From contig MEOH01000002.1 in assembly GCA_001769535.1 (NCBI GenBank), positions 62,001 to 126,000 of the forward strand: DNA of 64,000 nt, read 5' to 3'. The notes beneath the pieces are model-generated. The model ran no database searches, was not told the origin of the DNA, and saw nothing but the letters and a program-made list of their open reading frames with translations. Origin of the DNA: Bacteroidetes bacterium GWF2_38_335 (GTDB lineage Bacteria > Bacteroidota > Bacteroidia > Bacteroidales > GWF2-38-335). Position numbers and translations under genes: made by a program. Shown one piece after another: positions 54,438 through 62,412 of this stretch; the stretch's first letter is position 1; each line of letters begins with the position of its first letter.

Positions 54438-55586
54438 TCATAAAGATGTGTCTTCCAAAACCAGTGATTGGCTATGTCGTAATGATTTTACATATTTTTC
54501 AACTCCAACTGCAATTGGTTTGACAGTCCTCTTACCAAAAAATGTTTTATACCGTTTAAGTGTTTCTGCATTTGATTTTTTAGAGGTTTCATCTTTTGCT
54601 TCTCTCATAACAACTTCAATAACTGCTTCATGCGGAATCATTCTCGAAAGTAATTGTCGCAACTCATAGTCTGCTTGTGGTAGTGAATAGCCTATAAATA
54701 CAACTTTACTGGCTTCAGATAATTCTACACTTGCATTTTGCCAAATCAATTTTATTTGAAAGTTGTTTAAATCCTTTAAAAATGTTGGCATGATTAAGTT
54801 ACTTCTTAAAGCACTCGAGACAGTTTTACTTTCCTTAAAGTTTATTGCACAATGTTTGCATTTTTGGTTCTTATAGATTCCATACTCAGCAATTTTATTA
54901 TAGAAAGCAACAAAAAGTCGCTGACACTTTGGGCAATGTAACCAATTCATAGACCCATGCAACTTAAGAAGTTTTACATTATATTTTCCCTTTCCTAAAG
55001 CCCACAAGCCTGGCTTTATTGTTTCGTCATCATATAGGGAACTTATATAGCAACAATAATCTACAACGCCATTATGGTTGTCATTATCAATAGCATGTTT
55101 AATGGAGTTATCCAATAGTATGTCCCAATTTGTAGATATAACTGCTACTGGGTCATGATTTTTGTCAATCATTCTCTGTCTTATTTGGTCAACCAAATAT
55201 TTTGCAAAGTCATCAACGTAACTTTTGCTTGTTGTTGATGAACTCAATTTTTCTTTAATAGCAAAAATAATAAGAGAATATATTTTTTCTCTCAATTCAA
55301 CTAACTTCTTGTTGTCAAGTGAACGAAACGAAATACCGTCAATTATACATCTGTCAATTGGAGTGAAAACGTCTTCAAGCGCAACTCCTTTAAAATCCTT
55401 CGAGTCAATATAGAGATCTTCCGAAAGAAATTTCTCAAACTCGTCAAGATAGCCTTTAATAATATTGTCCTTACCTTCAAAGTGACCCCCACGAAGCTTT
55501 AGAATCTCATCAATAATTTCAGATTGAATAGGCGCATTTGCTGGCTTAGAAAATCCTGCTCCTAAAATATATATCGTTTTGTCCAT
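54438..55586 (-). CDS. Stand-alone SIR2-like NAD-binding protein, putative defense effector
   Basis: A 382-residue SIR2-family (SIR2-like) protein. The NAD-binding region opens ILGAGFSKPANAP (residues 7-19); STNWD places Asn153 and Asp155 at the catalytic positions, and KLHGSMNW places His210. A zinc-ribbon is formed by CPKC (218-221) and CKHC (243-246). FIGYSLPQADYELR is the closing strand. SIR2 proteins in defense systems cleave NAD+ on phage infection. Here there is no adjacent partner (no Argonaute, HerA or other sensor), so it is either stand-alone or acts with distant genes. Defense is inferred from family and from its island setting. Confidence 0.82.
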   Translation of the reverse strand: MDKTIYILGAGFSKPANAPIQSEIIDEILKLRGGHFEGKDNIIKGYLDEFEKFLSEDLYIDSKDFKGVALEDVFTPIDRCIIDGISFRSLDNKKLVELREKIYSLIIFAIKEKLSSSTTSKSYVDDFAKYLVDQIRQRMIDKNHDPVAVISTNWDILLDNSIKHAIDNDNHNGVVDYCCYISSLYDDETIKPGLWALGKGKYNVKLLKLHGSMNWLHCPKCQRLFVAFYNKIAEYGIYKNQKCKHCAINFKESKTVSSALRSNLIMPTFLKDLNNFQIKLIWQNASVELSEASKVVFIGYSLPQADYELRQLLSRMIPHEAVIEVVMREAKDETSKKSNAETLKRYKTFFGKRTVKPIAVGVEKYVKSLRHSQSLVLEDTSL

Positions 55587-55927
55587 TTGGTTAAATTTAT
55601 ATATTATAATTTTCTAATAAAAATTTTGTTCAGTGGTCCATCTAACATTCTGAATCATTCCATAAAGCATCACAATTTTGACTCTTTGCTTCCCACCTTA
55701 TCCCCTCCCCCAAACCCCAAAGCAAAGCTTGGTCAGCCACACAAATATTTTGAACAGACTGACAAGGATTGACAACCAAATGAATAAAAAACTATGGGAT
55801 TAATATGGCGGTTTTTTTAAAAAAAAACTTGAAGAAATATTTTTTCTGATCTTAAAACGGACAGGATTTGCCATGCAAAGAAAAACAGCCATGCTTTCAT
55901 CAGGAAAGCCATCAATCCCAGTTTCTC
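55587..55927. other. Intergenic region, nothing recognised
   Basis: 341 bases between two reverse genes. It holds a C-rich patch (CCCTCCCCCAAACCCC near 55697) but no repeat, hairpin or convincing frame. The promoter of the SIR2 gene should lie in its left end. Confidence 0.5.
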
Positions 55928-56326
55928 TTACTCTCCGAAAACCCAATCACCAATTTCAATAATTTTATCTATCCACTTGTTTCTTTCGTCTTTTCCGGCA
56001 AACCTGAGGATGTTAAGTGCAAATTTGATTTTTTTCCATGTTTTTTGAAATTTCAGGCCAAGTTCGGTCATGCCCTCCTGACTTGCACCATCAGCATACA
56101 TTCTGTCTCCCAATGCAATTGCCTCATCTGCTTTTTTATCGAACTTTTCGCCTGTCAGCTTTATGTCACGGGCAAATTCGATGGTTTTTTTAATCACCGG
56201 CCATACCTTATTAAACTTCTGTTTATAATCTTCAGATTGGCTGAAATTAAGATCTTTGTATCCTTTAATAATCTCAATCAGATCAGATAACCTGTTCTGT
56301 TTGTCTTCATTGTGCTTTTTTGACAT
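55928..56326 (-). CDS. Small helical protein of the LytTR-linked regulon (132 aa)
   Basis: A 132-residue soluble protein, charged and almost entirely helical (NRLSDLIEIIKGYKDLNFSQ, KKTIEFARDIKLTGEKFD, FALNILRFAGKDERNKWIDK). No signal or membrane segment. Family not recognised. It is divergently transcribed from the five-gene operon, with a 263-base shared control region in which each gene has one copy of the same element (56357-56397 for this one), implying common regulation. Helical bundle size would fit an immunity, chaperone or regulator role, but this is speculative. Confidence 0.65.
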   Translation of the reverse strand: MSKKHNEDKQNRLSDLIEIIKGYKDLNFSQSEDYKQKFNKVWPVIKKTIEFARDIKLTGEKFDKKADEAIALGDRMYADGASQEGMTELGLKFQKTWKKIKFALNILRFAGKDERNKWIDKIIEIGDWVFGE

Positions 56327-56356
56327 AGCAATTTTATTTTAAGGTAATGTTCTTAT

Positions 56357-56397
56357 TATCTACCTATATGATTCAATTTTCTTGAAAAAGTGACATT
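56357..56397 (-). promoter_or_regulatory. Regulon element, copy 2 (controls the 132-aa gene)
   Basis: Read on the reverse strand: AATGTCACTTTTTC, eight variable bases, TG, one base, ATCATATA, two bases, TAGATA. It lies about 40 bases before the start codon at 56326. The inverted counterpart at 56495-56534 shares the 14-base first block exactly. Confidence 0.8.
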
Positions 56398-56494
56398 TTT
56401 TCCATTATGCTTTATAACATAACTTTTTGGTTCCCTTTTATAGCAGGCAATTGAATAGTGACGTCAGTTGATTTTTTTCTTTTTTGTAAAAATG

Positions 56495-56534
56495 AATGTC
56501 ACTTTTTCTATTTTTATGTATCATATAATAGATA
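56495..56534 (+). promoter_or_regulatory. Regulon element, copy 1 (controls the five-gene operon)
   Basis: AATGTCACTTTTTC, eight variable bases, TG, one base, ATCATATA, then ATAGATA, ending 55 bases before the operon start at 56590. The block order, orientation relative to the gene, and spacing match the other two copies. TGTCAC and TATCAT are 16 bases apart, so it could itself be a promoter for an alternative sigma factor. Confidence 0.8.
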
Positions 56535-56589
56535 AGGTTACGTTTTATGAGATAATCCTTTTTCAGCTATTTAATTTAAAAACTAAACA

Positions 56590-57057
56590 ATGAACAACAC
56601 ACTTTCAAAGGCAATAATAATCCTTGTGTCCGTATTTCTGGTTACATGCACCAACTCTTGCAGGGTAAAATTTGTTCCTGATTTTGATTCGGAACTTTAT
56701 TCCAAAATTGAAACCACATCCAAAGCTGTGGACCGGTTTTATTTATTGATGCTCGAAACAACATCCGCAAAAGATAACGAAAGGGCTTACAGTAATTTCT
56801 CAAAACAATATGTTGAGATTGAAGTGGAATTAAATTCCCTTTTATTACAAAATAAAATAAGGCCCCTAAATGAAAACTCCACCCGTATTTGTGAGATTAT
56901 TCTTCAAACATGGAACAAATATAAAGAAGAACACAAAGAAGACAATTCTATAAGTGACGGGCTGATAAAAATTAATCAAACTTATATGCAGGACTTGTTC
57001 TTTGCATTACAGGTATCAGAAAAAGCAAAAGAAATTCTTATTAATCAACCTAAATAA
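56590..57057 (+). CDS. Lipoprotein, first gene of the five-gene operon
   Basis: A 155-residue protein. The hydrophobic start MNNTLSKAIIILVSVFLVTC ends at a likely lipidated Cys20 (or Cys24 in TNSC). The mature part is helical and charged (DFDSELYSKIETTSKAVDRF, YVEIEVELNSLLLQNKIR), with two or three long helices. Family unknown. It is separated from the next gene by five bases. A small, helical, inner- or outer-membrane lipoprotein beside a peptidoglycan hydrolase resembles the layout of phage spanin/lysis cassettes, but the sequence gives no direct support. Confidence 0.7.
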   Translation: MNNTLSKAIIILVSVFLVTCTNSCRVKFVPDFDSELYSKIETTSKAVDRFYLLMLETTSAKDNERAYSNFSKQYVEIEVELNSLLLQNKIRPLNENSTRICEIILQTWNKYKEEHKEDNSISDGLIKINQTYMQDLFFALQVSEKAKEILINQPK

Positions 57058-57062
57058 ACTAT

Positions 57063-57386
57063 ATGAAAGTAAATACAAACGATGTCATCTTAGAAATGCT
57101 CGCTGTAATTAAAGGAACCGTAAGCGACCACTGGGATGAAGTTAAAACCACTACAAACCAATTTCTCCAGAGACGAAAAGTTCGACTGGAACTACTTGCC
57201 GAGATGCTCGAAAAAGGCGAAATTACTCCGGCCCGGTTCAAATCCAGACTTGAAGATGAAAAACTCCTGCTCGAAGCTGAACTTAATGCTATGGCAGTGA
57301 TTTCAAAGGCGATAGCACAAAAAGCTGCAAATGCTGCTATTGATGTTTTTGAAAAGGCAATTTTGGCTGCCATATCAACCATATAA
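57063..57386 (+). CDS. Small amphipathic helical protein (107 aa)
   Basis: A 107-residue protein with no signal peptide. It starts MKVNTNDVILEMLAVIKGTV and includes a charged helix (RRKVRLELLAEMLEKGEITP) and a C-terminal Ala-rich amphipathic helix (VISKAIAQKAANAAIDVFEK) ending AILAAISTI. The last helix could bind a membrane or pack in an assembly. No family recognised. It is 5 bases after the lipoprotein and 21 bases before the CHAP gene. Confidence 0.65.
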   Translation: MKVNTNDVILEMLAVIKGTVSDHWDEVKTTTNQFLQRRKVRLELLAEMLEKGEITPARFKSRLEDEKLLLEAELNAMAVISKAIAQKAANAAIDVFEKAILAAISTI

Positions 57387-57407
57387 TAATCCCTAAAAAC
57401 TAAAAAT

Positions 57408-58157
57408 ATGAACTATCCATTAAGAGTCATCGCCAAAGGCGAAAAAAATACTTCCATTGTAAAGGAAATCCAAAAAAAATTGGCTGCTTCAGGTTACGGA
57501 CCAATAGACATTGATGGGGTATTTGGACCACAAACAACCAGATTTGTCAAAGAATTCCAAAGCCAGCATTGTGATAAATTCAGAAACCCGCTGGTAATTG
57601 ACGGAAAAATAGGGGCATTTACATGGGCCTGCCTGTTTGGAACTGAAGTCGAAAACAACTCTGCTTCTTCAAAATTGCTTAAAAAAGTCCTTGAAATAGC
57701 AAAAAGCCAGATTGGCGTAAAAGAAGACCCTCCCGGTTCCAATCGCGGAAAAAAAGTTGAAGAATTTTTAGGAAGTGTTTCACTTTCTGGTGGATATCCC
57801 TGGTGTGCAGCATTTGTCTATTGGTGTTTTGAAAAAGCTTGTTCAGAGCTTAAAATGACAAATCCATTGGTTAAGACCGGTTCCTGCATGACACACTGGA
57901 ATAAAACAGCAGGAAATAAAATCCTCACCGGCGATGCCATCCTAAATCCTGCTTTGATTGAACCGGGCTTCGTATTTATTATTTCTCTGGGAAAAGGAAA
58001 AGGCCATACCGGTATCGTAACAAGCGTAAGTGACGGTTATATAAATACTATTGAAGGAAACACAAATACAGGCCATTCGGCTGAGGGAGTTGGTGTTTTT
58101 GAATTACGGAGAAAAATAAACTCAATCAAAAAAACAGGTTTTATTAAATATCCATAA
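57408..58157 (+). CDS. Endolysin-like peptidoglycan hydrolase (PG-binding domain plus CHAP)
   Basis: A 249-residue hydrolase. Residues of about 1-80 are a PG_binding_1 domain (VKEIQKKLAASGYGPIDIDG, VFGPQTTRFVKEFQ). Residues of about 95-249 are a CHAP-type amidase/endopeptidase: catalytic Cys133 in GYPWCAAFVYW and His200 in GKGHTGIV, with Asn in EGNTNTG. There is no signal peptide, so like phage endolysins it would need a separate route across the membrane. The next gene encodes a multi-span membrane protein. It is likely to cleave peptide bridges, releasing cells or making holes; target, own or foreign wall, unknown. Confidence 0.87.
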   Translation: MNYPLRVIAKGEKNTSIVKEIQKKLAASGYGPIDIDGVFGPQTTRFVKEFQSQHCDKFRNPLVIDGKIGAFTWACLFGTEVENNSASSKLLKKVLEIAKSQIGVKEDPPGSNRGKKVEEFLGSVSLSGGYPWCAAFVYWCFEKACSELKMTNPLVKTGSCMTHWNKTAGNKILTGDAILNPALIEPGFVFIISLGKGKGHTGIVTSVSDGYINTIEGNTNTGHSAEGVGVFELRRKINSIKKTGFIKYP

Positions 58158-58187
58158 CCTTTATGATATAACCTGATTAAAGCATTT

Positions 58188-59903
58188 ATGATATATTTCA
58201 TGTTAATATTATCCTTAATCTGCTATGTCATACTGGTTGACATGAAAATATTATATGAGTATTTCTATTTTACACCTGTTAAAAACAAAGGTCAATCTAA
58301 AAAAAACCTTATTTGGGACTTCAATAATCTTCTTTATATGCGTTTTTACCTGATTGGCCTTTATTTGTTCACATCTAAAAAACCCAAATGGAAAAAACAT
58401 CACTCTGGAAAAACAAAGTTCAAAACATCTATTATTAACGGACTGCTTGGTTTTTTGTCCATTTTATTTCCAGTCGTCTTAGTGTTTTCGGTTTTTCAAA
58501 TCCTGCTTGATTCTTTCACAAATACTGATGGACTGGAATCAACAATTTTTCAAATCGAAAAAACACAACATGACATAAAAAACAGCATTTCCCTGATCAA
58601 AATCGGATGGGGATATGAGTTAGTCATCCTTTTCATCCTGATTACCATTGGTAGCTTCTTCCCCTTGTTTGAGAAATGGAAAATAAAGGGCCGGTTTAAG
58701 AAATACACCGGAATTATTAAAAAAACCCTGATGGTACTGACCATTTCAACTTCATTTACTTTTTTTGGTGCCACGGTTACCGGTAATGAAATTGGAAGGA
58801 TTGAAAAGCTGGAAATGCACAAATTGGAGATTATTAAAAATAATCTGTTACTTAAAAATGAAATTGAAGATGAAATTATTGCTTTTGTGGCAGATGATTT
58901 TATTTCAAATCAAGACATTAACAAAAAACTTAATGAAATTGATTCGACCCTGAACTTAATTGACTCATTAAAAAAAACAAAAGAGTTTCAACGATTCTTA
59001 AATGATGACCCGGGAGATAGTGTTAAAATAAAAAATTTACACCTGAATGAAATTGATTTTCGGAAAAAATACGGTCTGGCTGAAATAACAGTAGTTTTTG
59101 AAAATAAAAGAAAGGATTATTTTTCATCAGAGTGGAAAAATGAAAATGCGTTATTGAATTTATTATCAAGGGATGAAAAAAAATGGCTGTCCATAGAAAA
59201 AGTCGAACAGGCAAAAGAACGGTTCAGGAAAGTTAAAAACAATCTCAGAAAAACGACAGGCAAAGTATATACAAGGTATCGTGAAATTTTTCATTGCCTC
59301 ATTAAAAAAGCTTATAACAGTACATTTGGAAACTACATAAAAGATTTTTCTGACGGATTCGGTTTAAATATTGCTTTTTTTGATGAACTGATCAACCCTT
59401 TCAACGAGCAAATAACAAATCATATCAAAAAAGAATCTGACAAGATTTTCAACTGTATATTTAATGATAAAGATTATAAAATAGCGGAACCAATAATACC
59501 AAATGCATCTAAAGCCAAAGAAGTGTCAAAACCCAAATTTCAGATTGAAAAAAACACATTAATAGCTGATTATCGCACATGTATTAATGAATTTACAGCA
59601 AAAGAAAGTAATTCAATAAAAACTCACAACAATCCAATTAATGAAATAGAAGAACCAAAGGTAAACAAGCCTTACATTCCTGTTTGTGATGTGCCAAATA
59701 TTATTGAGATAGAGATTGATAAAATGTATAAAGAAATCAGAAAAAAACAAGTTGAAAATACCATTAAACTATTAGAACTGTACGACTTCGGCCCATACAC
59801 ACATAATATTCCAATATACAACAGAATACCAATAAAATATATTCCGCCACCTGTATCATTCTATGACTATAAAATATTCAGATTCTTAAGAGCAATTAAA
59901 TAA
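58188..59903 (+). CDS. Multi-span membrane protein with long cytoplasmic-type domain (571 aa)
   Basis: A 571-residue protein. Membrane spans are at about residues 1-20, 50-63, 85-106, 140-158 and 175-196. From residue 200 to 571 it is charged, Lys/Glu-rich and helical, with a coiled-coil-like stretch (EKLEMHKLEIIKNNLLLKNEIEDE) and a Pro-rich end (PYIPVCDVPNIIEIEI, IPIKYIPPPVSFYDY). No known family. It might be the membrane-permeabilising or anchoring part of the system, by position after the hydrolase. Its base composition is A+T-rich compared with the housekeeping block, like the rest of the island. Confidence 0.7.
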   Translation: MIYFMLILSLICYVILVDMKILYEYFYFTPVKNKGQSKKNLIWDFNNLLYMRFYLIGLYLFTSKKPKWKKHHSGKTKFKTSIINGLLGFLSILFPVVLVFSVFQILLDSFTNTDGLESTIFQIEKTQHDIKNSISLIKIGWGYELVILFILITIGSFFPLFEKWKIKGRFKKYTGIIKKTLMVLTISTSFTFFGATVTGNEIGRIEKLEMHKLEIIKNNLLLKNEIEDEIIAFVADDFISNQDINKKLNEIDSTLNLIDSLKKTKEFQRFLNDDPGDSVKIKNLHLNEIDFRKKYGLAEITVVFENKRKDYFSSEWKNENALLNLLSRDEKKWLSIEKVEQAKERFRKVKNNLRKTTGKVYTRYREIFHCLIKKAYNSTFGNYIKDFSDGFGLNIAFFDELINPFNEQITNHIKKESDKIFNCIFNDKDYKIAEPIIPNASKAKEVSKPKFQIEKNTLIADYRTCINEFTAKESNSIKTHNNPINEIEEPKVNKPYIPVCDVPNIIEIEIDKMYKEIRKKQVENTIKLLELYDFGPYTHNIPIYNRIPIKYIPPPVSFYDYKIFRFLRAIK

Positions 59904-59912
59904 CCAAAAAGT

Positions 59913-61973
59913 ATGACAACAAAAACAAACAAATCAACCCCGGGAACATTCTATGACATCCATTTGCATGCATTTAATCTGGGGCATGCCGGAATTTTAT
60001 CGTTTGTAAACAGATTTGTCTTGAACAATAAAATGTCAATAAATGATCTGAGTTCTGGAAAATATATTCAGCTTATTTTCAGGATGCTGTTTCTTTCAAA
60101 GAGTAGTGATACAACTCCAACGTTGAAAAAATTAAAAAACACAACTGTGCTAGCTGTTCTCTGGCTTCTTGCAATTGATTTATTGTCAATTATTGTCTTT
60201 ACTATTCTTTTGATGTTTTCTTTTAAATGGACAAGCATTTTAATAAAAATATCACTTTTTATATTTGGCTGTTATGCCATAGTTGGAGCTTTCTTTCTTA
60301 TTAAAAACAGGTACTTTAAGAAAAAAAGGAAAGGTGGAATAATCAATACACTTTCCATTTTTGATAACACAATAGACCGACAGTTTATTTATCTCGAAAT
60401 GGATTATTTGAGGTTTCACCCAAAAATTAATGACATTATTTATTGTGAAAAGCAAAGCTTTTATAACAGGTTTTCTGAGATTGCCAATGAATGGTCAAAG
60501 AACAGCGCTATAAATATTGCCGGAAATGAATATTCACGGGTTGTTTTAACTCCGTTAATGATGGACTTTGGTTACAAAGGCATGGGAAATATGGACAAGA
60601 GCATAACTTACTACAATTTGGCACCGAAAAAGTCTGTTGTTGATCAGGTACTCGATTTGTATTATGGAATCAAAGAATACATGAAAGAAAGTCCGGTTAA
60701 GCTATTTGAAATTTATCCTTTTTTAGGTATCAATCCCTCAAATTATAATCTCGGTGCTTCCTTAAATATGGGTGCTTTTAAGAAAAAAGCGGATATCAAA
60801 AACATTAAAATTTCGCAGAAACTTGAAAAATATTTGATGTTTGTGAAAAAGACAGAAACATTGGTGTTTTTCAGACAAATAGACAACAAGGAAATGGTCT
60901 GGGATGTTTACAATTGGCTTTCTGAATATTATGAGGGAATTGACGAATCATTGATATTTAAATTGAATGAAGATGAGAAATTGAAAAACGACGAAAACAA
61001 CCTTCCCAAAATGTTATATAAGTATTTTTCAAATTACCAAGGCAATCCCGAAGATTTCAGAAAGGTATTCAATGTTCATTTTGGTAAATTCAGACTTCTT
61101 GATAAAATTTTCAAATCAGATTATAACAATGACGAAGAATATTTAGAGGTATTTCAAGTTGCAAATAATCTTCTAAAAGAATACAAAGAATTGTCAGAAT
61201 CAGTGGAACGAAACAATAAAATTCCTATTGAATCTGAATTTATGGAAAATATCAGGAAATTGACACAAATGGATAAGTCAAATTACAAGACATTCATGCG
61301 CGAGGCAAAATACCTGATAAAGCTGGATATTGATCATGAAGATATCAGAAGCAATTTTTTTGCCGGAATAAAAGTATATCCCCCGCTTGGGTTTGACCCC
61401 TGGCCGGAAAAATTCGAAGAGGATATTATAAAAGTGAATTTGCTTTATCAATATTGTTGCGAAAGGAATATCCCTGTTACAACTCATTGCAGTGATGCTG
61501 GTTTTGTTGTTATTGATAAAAAAGAGGATTGGAAAATATCTTCACCCTCCCATTGGAAACAAGTATTAAATGTCTATCCTGACTTAAAACTGAATTTTGC
61601 TCATTTTGGCGTACAGTTGGATAAATATTTTAAAGGTTGGGGAGAATGGCAGGAAGAAATTATTCTGATGCTTTTAAACTCAAAATATAAAAATGTATAT
61701 GCTGATTTTTCAGATATTAGCTATGACAACAATAAATACAGGGATTTTACAAACAGTTTAAAATCAGTTTTAAAAAATAATAATAAATCATTTTCTGATG
61801 TAGAAAACAAGGTTTTATTCGGGACTGATTTTATGGTAAATCTTTTCGGAATAGATTCATATTATCAATATCTTTTTGAATTTCACAATACGAATTCATT
61901 TGTAAATCAGTTTAATTTTTCTGATAAAAACAAATTGTGTGAAAAGAATCCATCAAATTTCTTATTCAGATAA
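59913..61973 (+). CDS. Amidohydrolase-fold protein with membrane insert
   Basis: A 686-residue metal-dependent hydrolase of the amidohydrolase superfamily (PF04909-like). HxH is in YDIHLHAFNL (His17, His19); further ligands are His525 in TTHCSD, His564 in NFAHFG and Asp639 in LFGTDF. The first barrel strand is separated from the others by some 350 residues, in which two membrane spans occur (about residues 71-97 and 102-123), and by a charged helical region. The barrel resumes near NFFAGIKVYPPLGFDPWP. So the enzyme looks membrane-anchored, with the metal site on one side. Substrate unknown. It starts 9 bases after the preceding stop. Confidence 0.82.
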   Translation: MTTKTNKSTPGTFYDIHLHAFNLGHAGILSFVNRFVLNNKMSINDLSSGKYIQLIFRMLFLSKSSDTTPTLKKLKNTTVLAVLWLLAIDLLSIIVFTILLMFSFKWTSILIKISLFIFGCYAIVGAFFLIKNRYFKKKRKGGIINTLSIFDNTIDRQFIYLEMDYLRFHPKINDIIYCEKQSFYNRFSEIANEWSKNSAINIAGNEYSRVVLTPLMMDFGYKGMGNMDKSITYYNLAPKKSVVDQVLDLYYGIKEYMKESPVKLFEIYPFLGINPSNYNLGASLNMGAFKKKADIKNIKISQKLEKYLMFVKKTETLVFFRQIDNKEMVWDVYNWLSEYYEGIDESLIFKLNEDEKLKNDENNLPKMLYKYFSNYQGNPEDFRKVFNVHFGKFRLLDKIFKSDYNNDEEYLEVFQVANNLLKEYKELSESVERNNKIPIESEFMENIRKLTQMDKSNYKTFMREAKYLIKLDIDHEDIRSNFFAGIKVYPPLGFDPWPEKFEEDIIKVNLLYQYCCERNIPVTTHCSDAGFVVIDKKEDWKISSPSHWKQVLNVYPDLKLNFAHFGVQLDKYFKGWGEWQEEIILMLLNSKYKNVYADFSDISYDNNKYRDFTNSLKSVLKNNNKSFSDVENKVLFGTDFMVNLFGIDSYYQYLFEFHNTNSFVNQFNFSDKNKLCEKNPSNFLFR

Positions 61974-62006
61974 TGTCAAAAATTATTTGTTTTTATCAAA
62001 ATAAGC

Positions 62007-62357
62007 TCAATTTTTAAATGAATTGAAACACAAATCAATAGTTTTTCTAAACTTCGCAATATTTCTAACTGAAAGTTTTATTGCTTCATGATTATTCATT
62101 ATAAGCGTATGCTTTTGATTCCGGCACATCTCTTTCACGTGATTTAGGTTGATAATCCAACTTCTGTGACACCTGAAAAAAATTGGTGCAGGTAGCTGTT
62201 CTTCAATTTTTTTTAGATGTTTTGAGACGATATAAGATGAATTATCAGTCATCATTATTTTAGTATAGTTTCCTTCTGCGACACAATAAAGTATATCTTT
62301 TATATCCAGAAAAGAAATACCAGTTTGTGATTGAATATAGATTTTTTCTTTTTGCAT
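62007..62357 (-). CDS. Stand-alone LytTR DNA-binding regulator
   Basis: A 116-residue protein that is almost entirely a LytTR domain: IKDILYCVAEGNYTKIMM, YIVSKHLKKIEEQLP, FFRCHRSWIINLNHVKEM and KLSVRNIAKFRKTI. It lacks a receiver domain, so it is not a usual two-component response regulator; it may be activated by other means. It is encoded opposite to and 33 bases after the five-gene operon. The same 28-base element found before that operon also precedes this gene, so it could regulate itself, the operon and the 132-aa gene. Confidence 0.92.
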   Translation of the reverse strand: MQKEKIYIQSQTGISFLDIKDILYCVAEGNYTKIMMTDNSSYIVSKHLKKIEEQLPAPIFFRCHRSWIINLNHVKEMCRNQKHTLIMNNHEAIKLSVRNIAKFRKTIDLCFNSFKN

Positions 62358-62384
62358 TTTTTAATATTTAAACATCTTTCATAC

Positions 62385-62412
62385 ATATGATGCAGAAAAC
62401 ATCAAAAAGTGA
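62385..62412 (-). promoter_or_regulatory. Regulon element, copy 3 (controls the LytTR gene)
   Basis: On the reverse strand: TCACTTTTT, one base (G), eight variable bases, TG, one base, ATCATAT. All spacings are identical to copies 1 and 2. It ends 27 bases before the start codon at 62357. Outer blocks (AATG before, TAGATA after) are not conserved in this copy. Confidence 0.75.

Noticed and set aside
54043-54441. Overlapping small frames on both strands between the membrane protein and the SIR2 gene
   Set aside because: They overlap a better-supported gene, have unusual composition and no family features.
56590-58157. R-body (reb) or prophage lysis genes
   Set aside because: The 107-aa protein does not show Reb-type sequence, and no phage structural gene is present; only the general layout resembles a lysis module.
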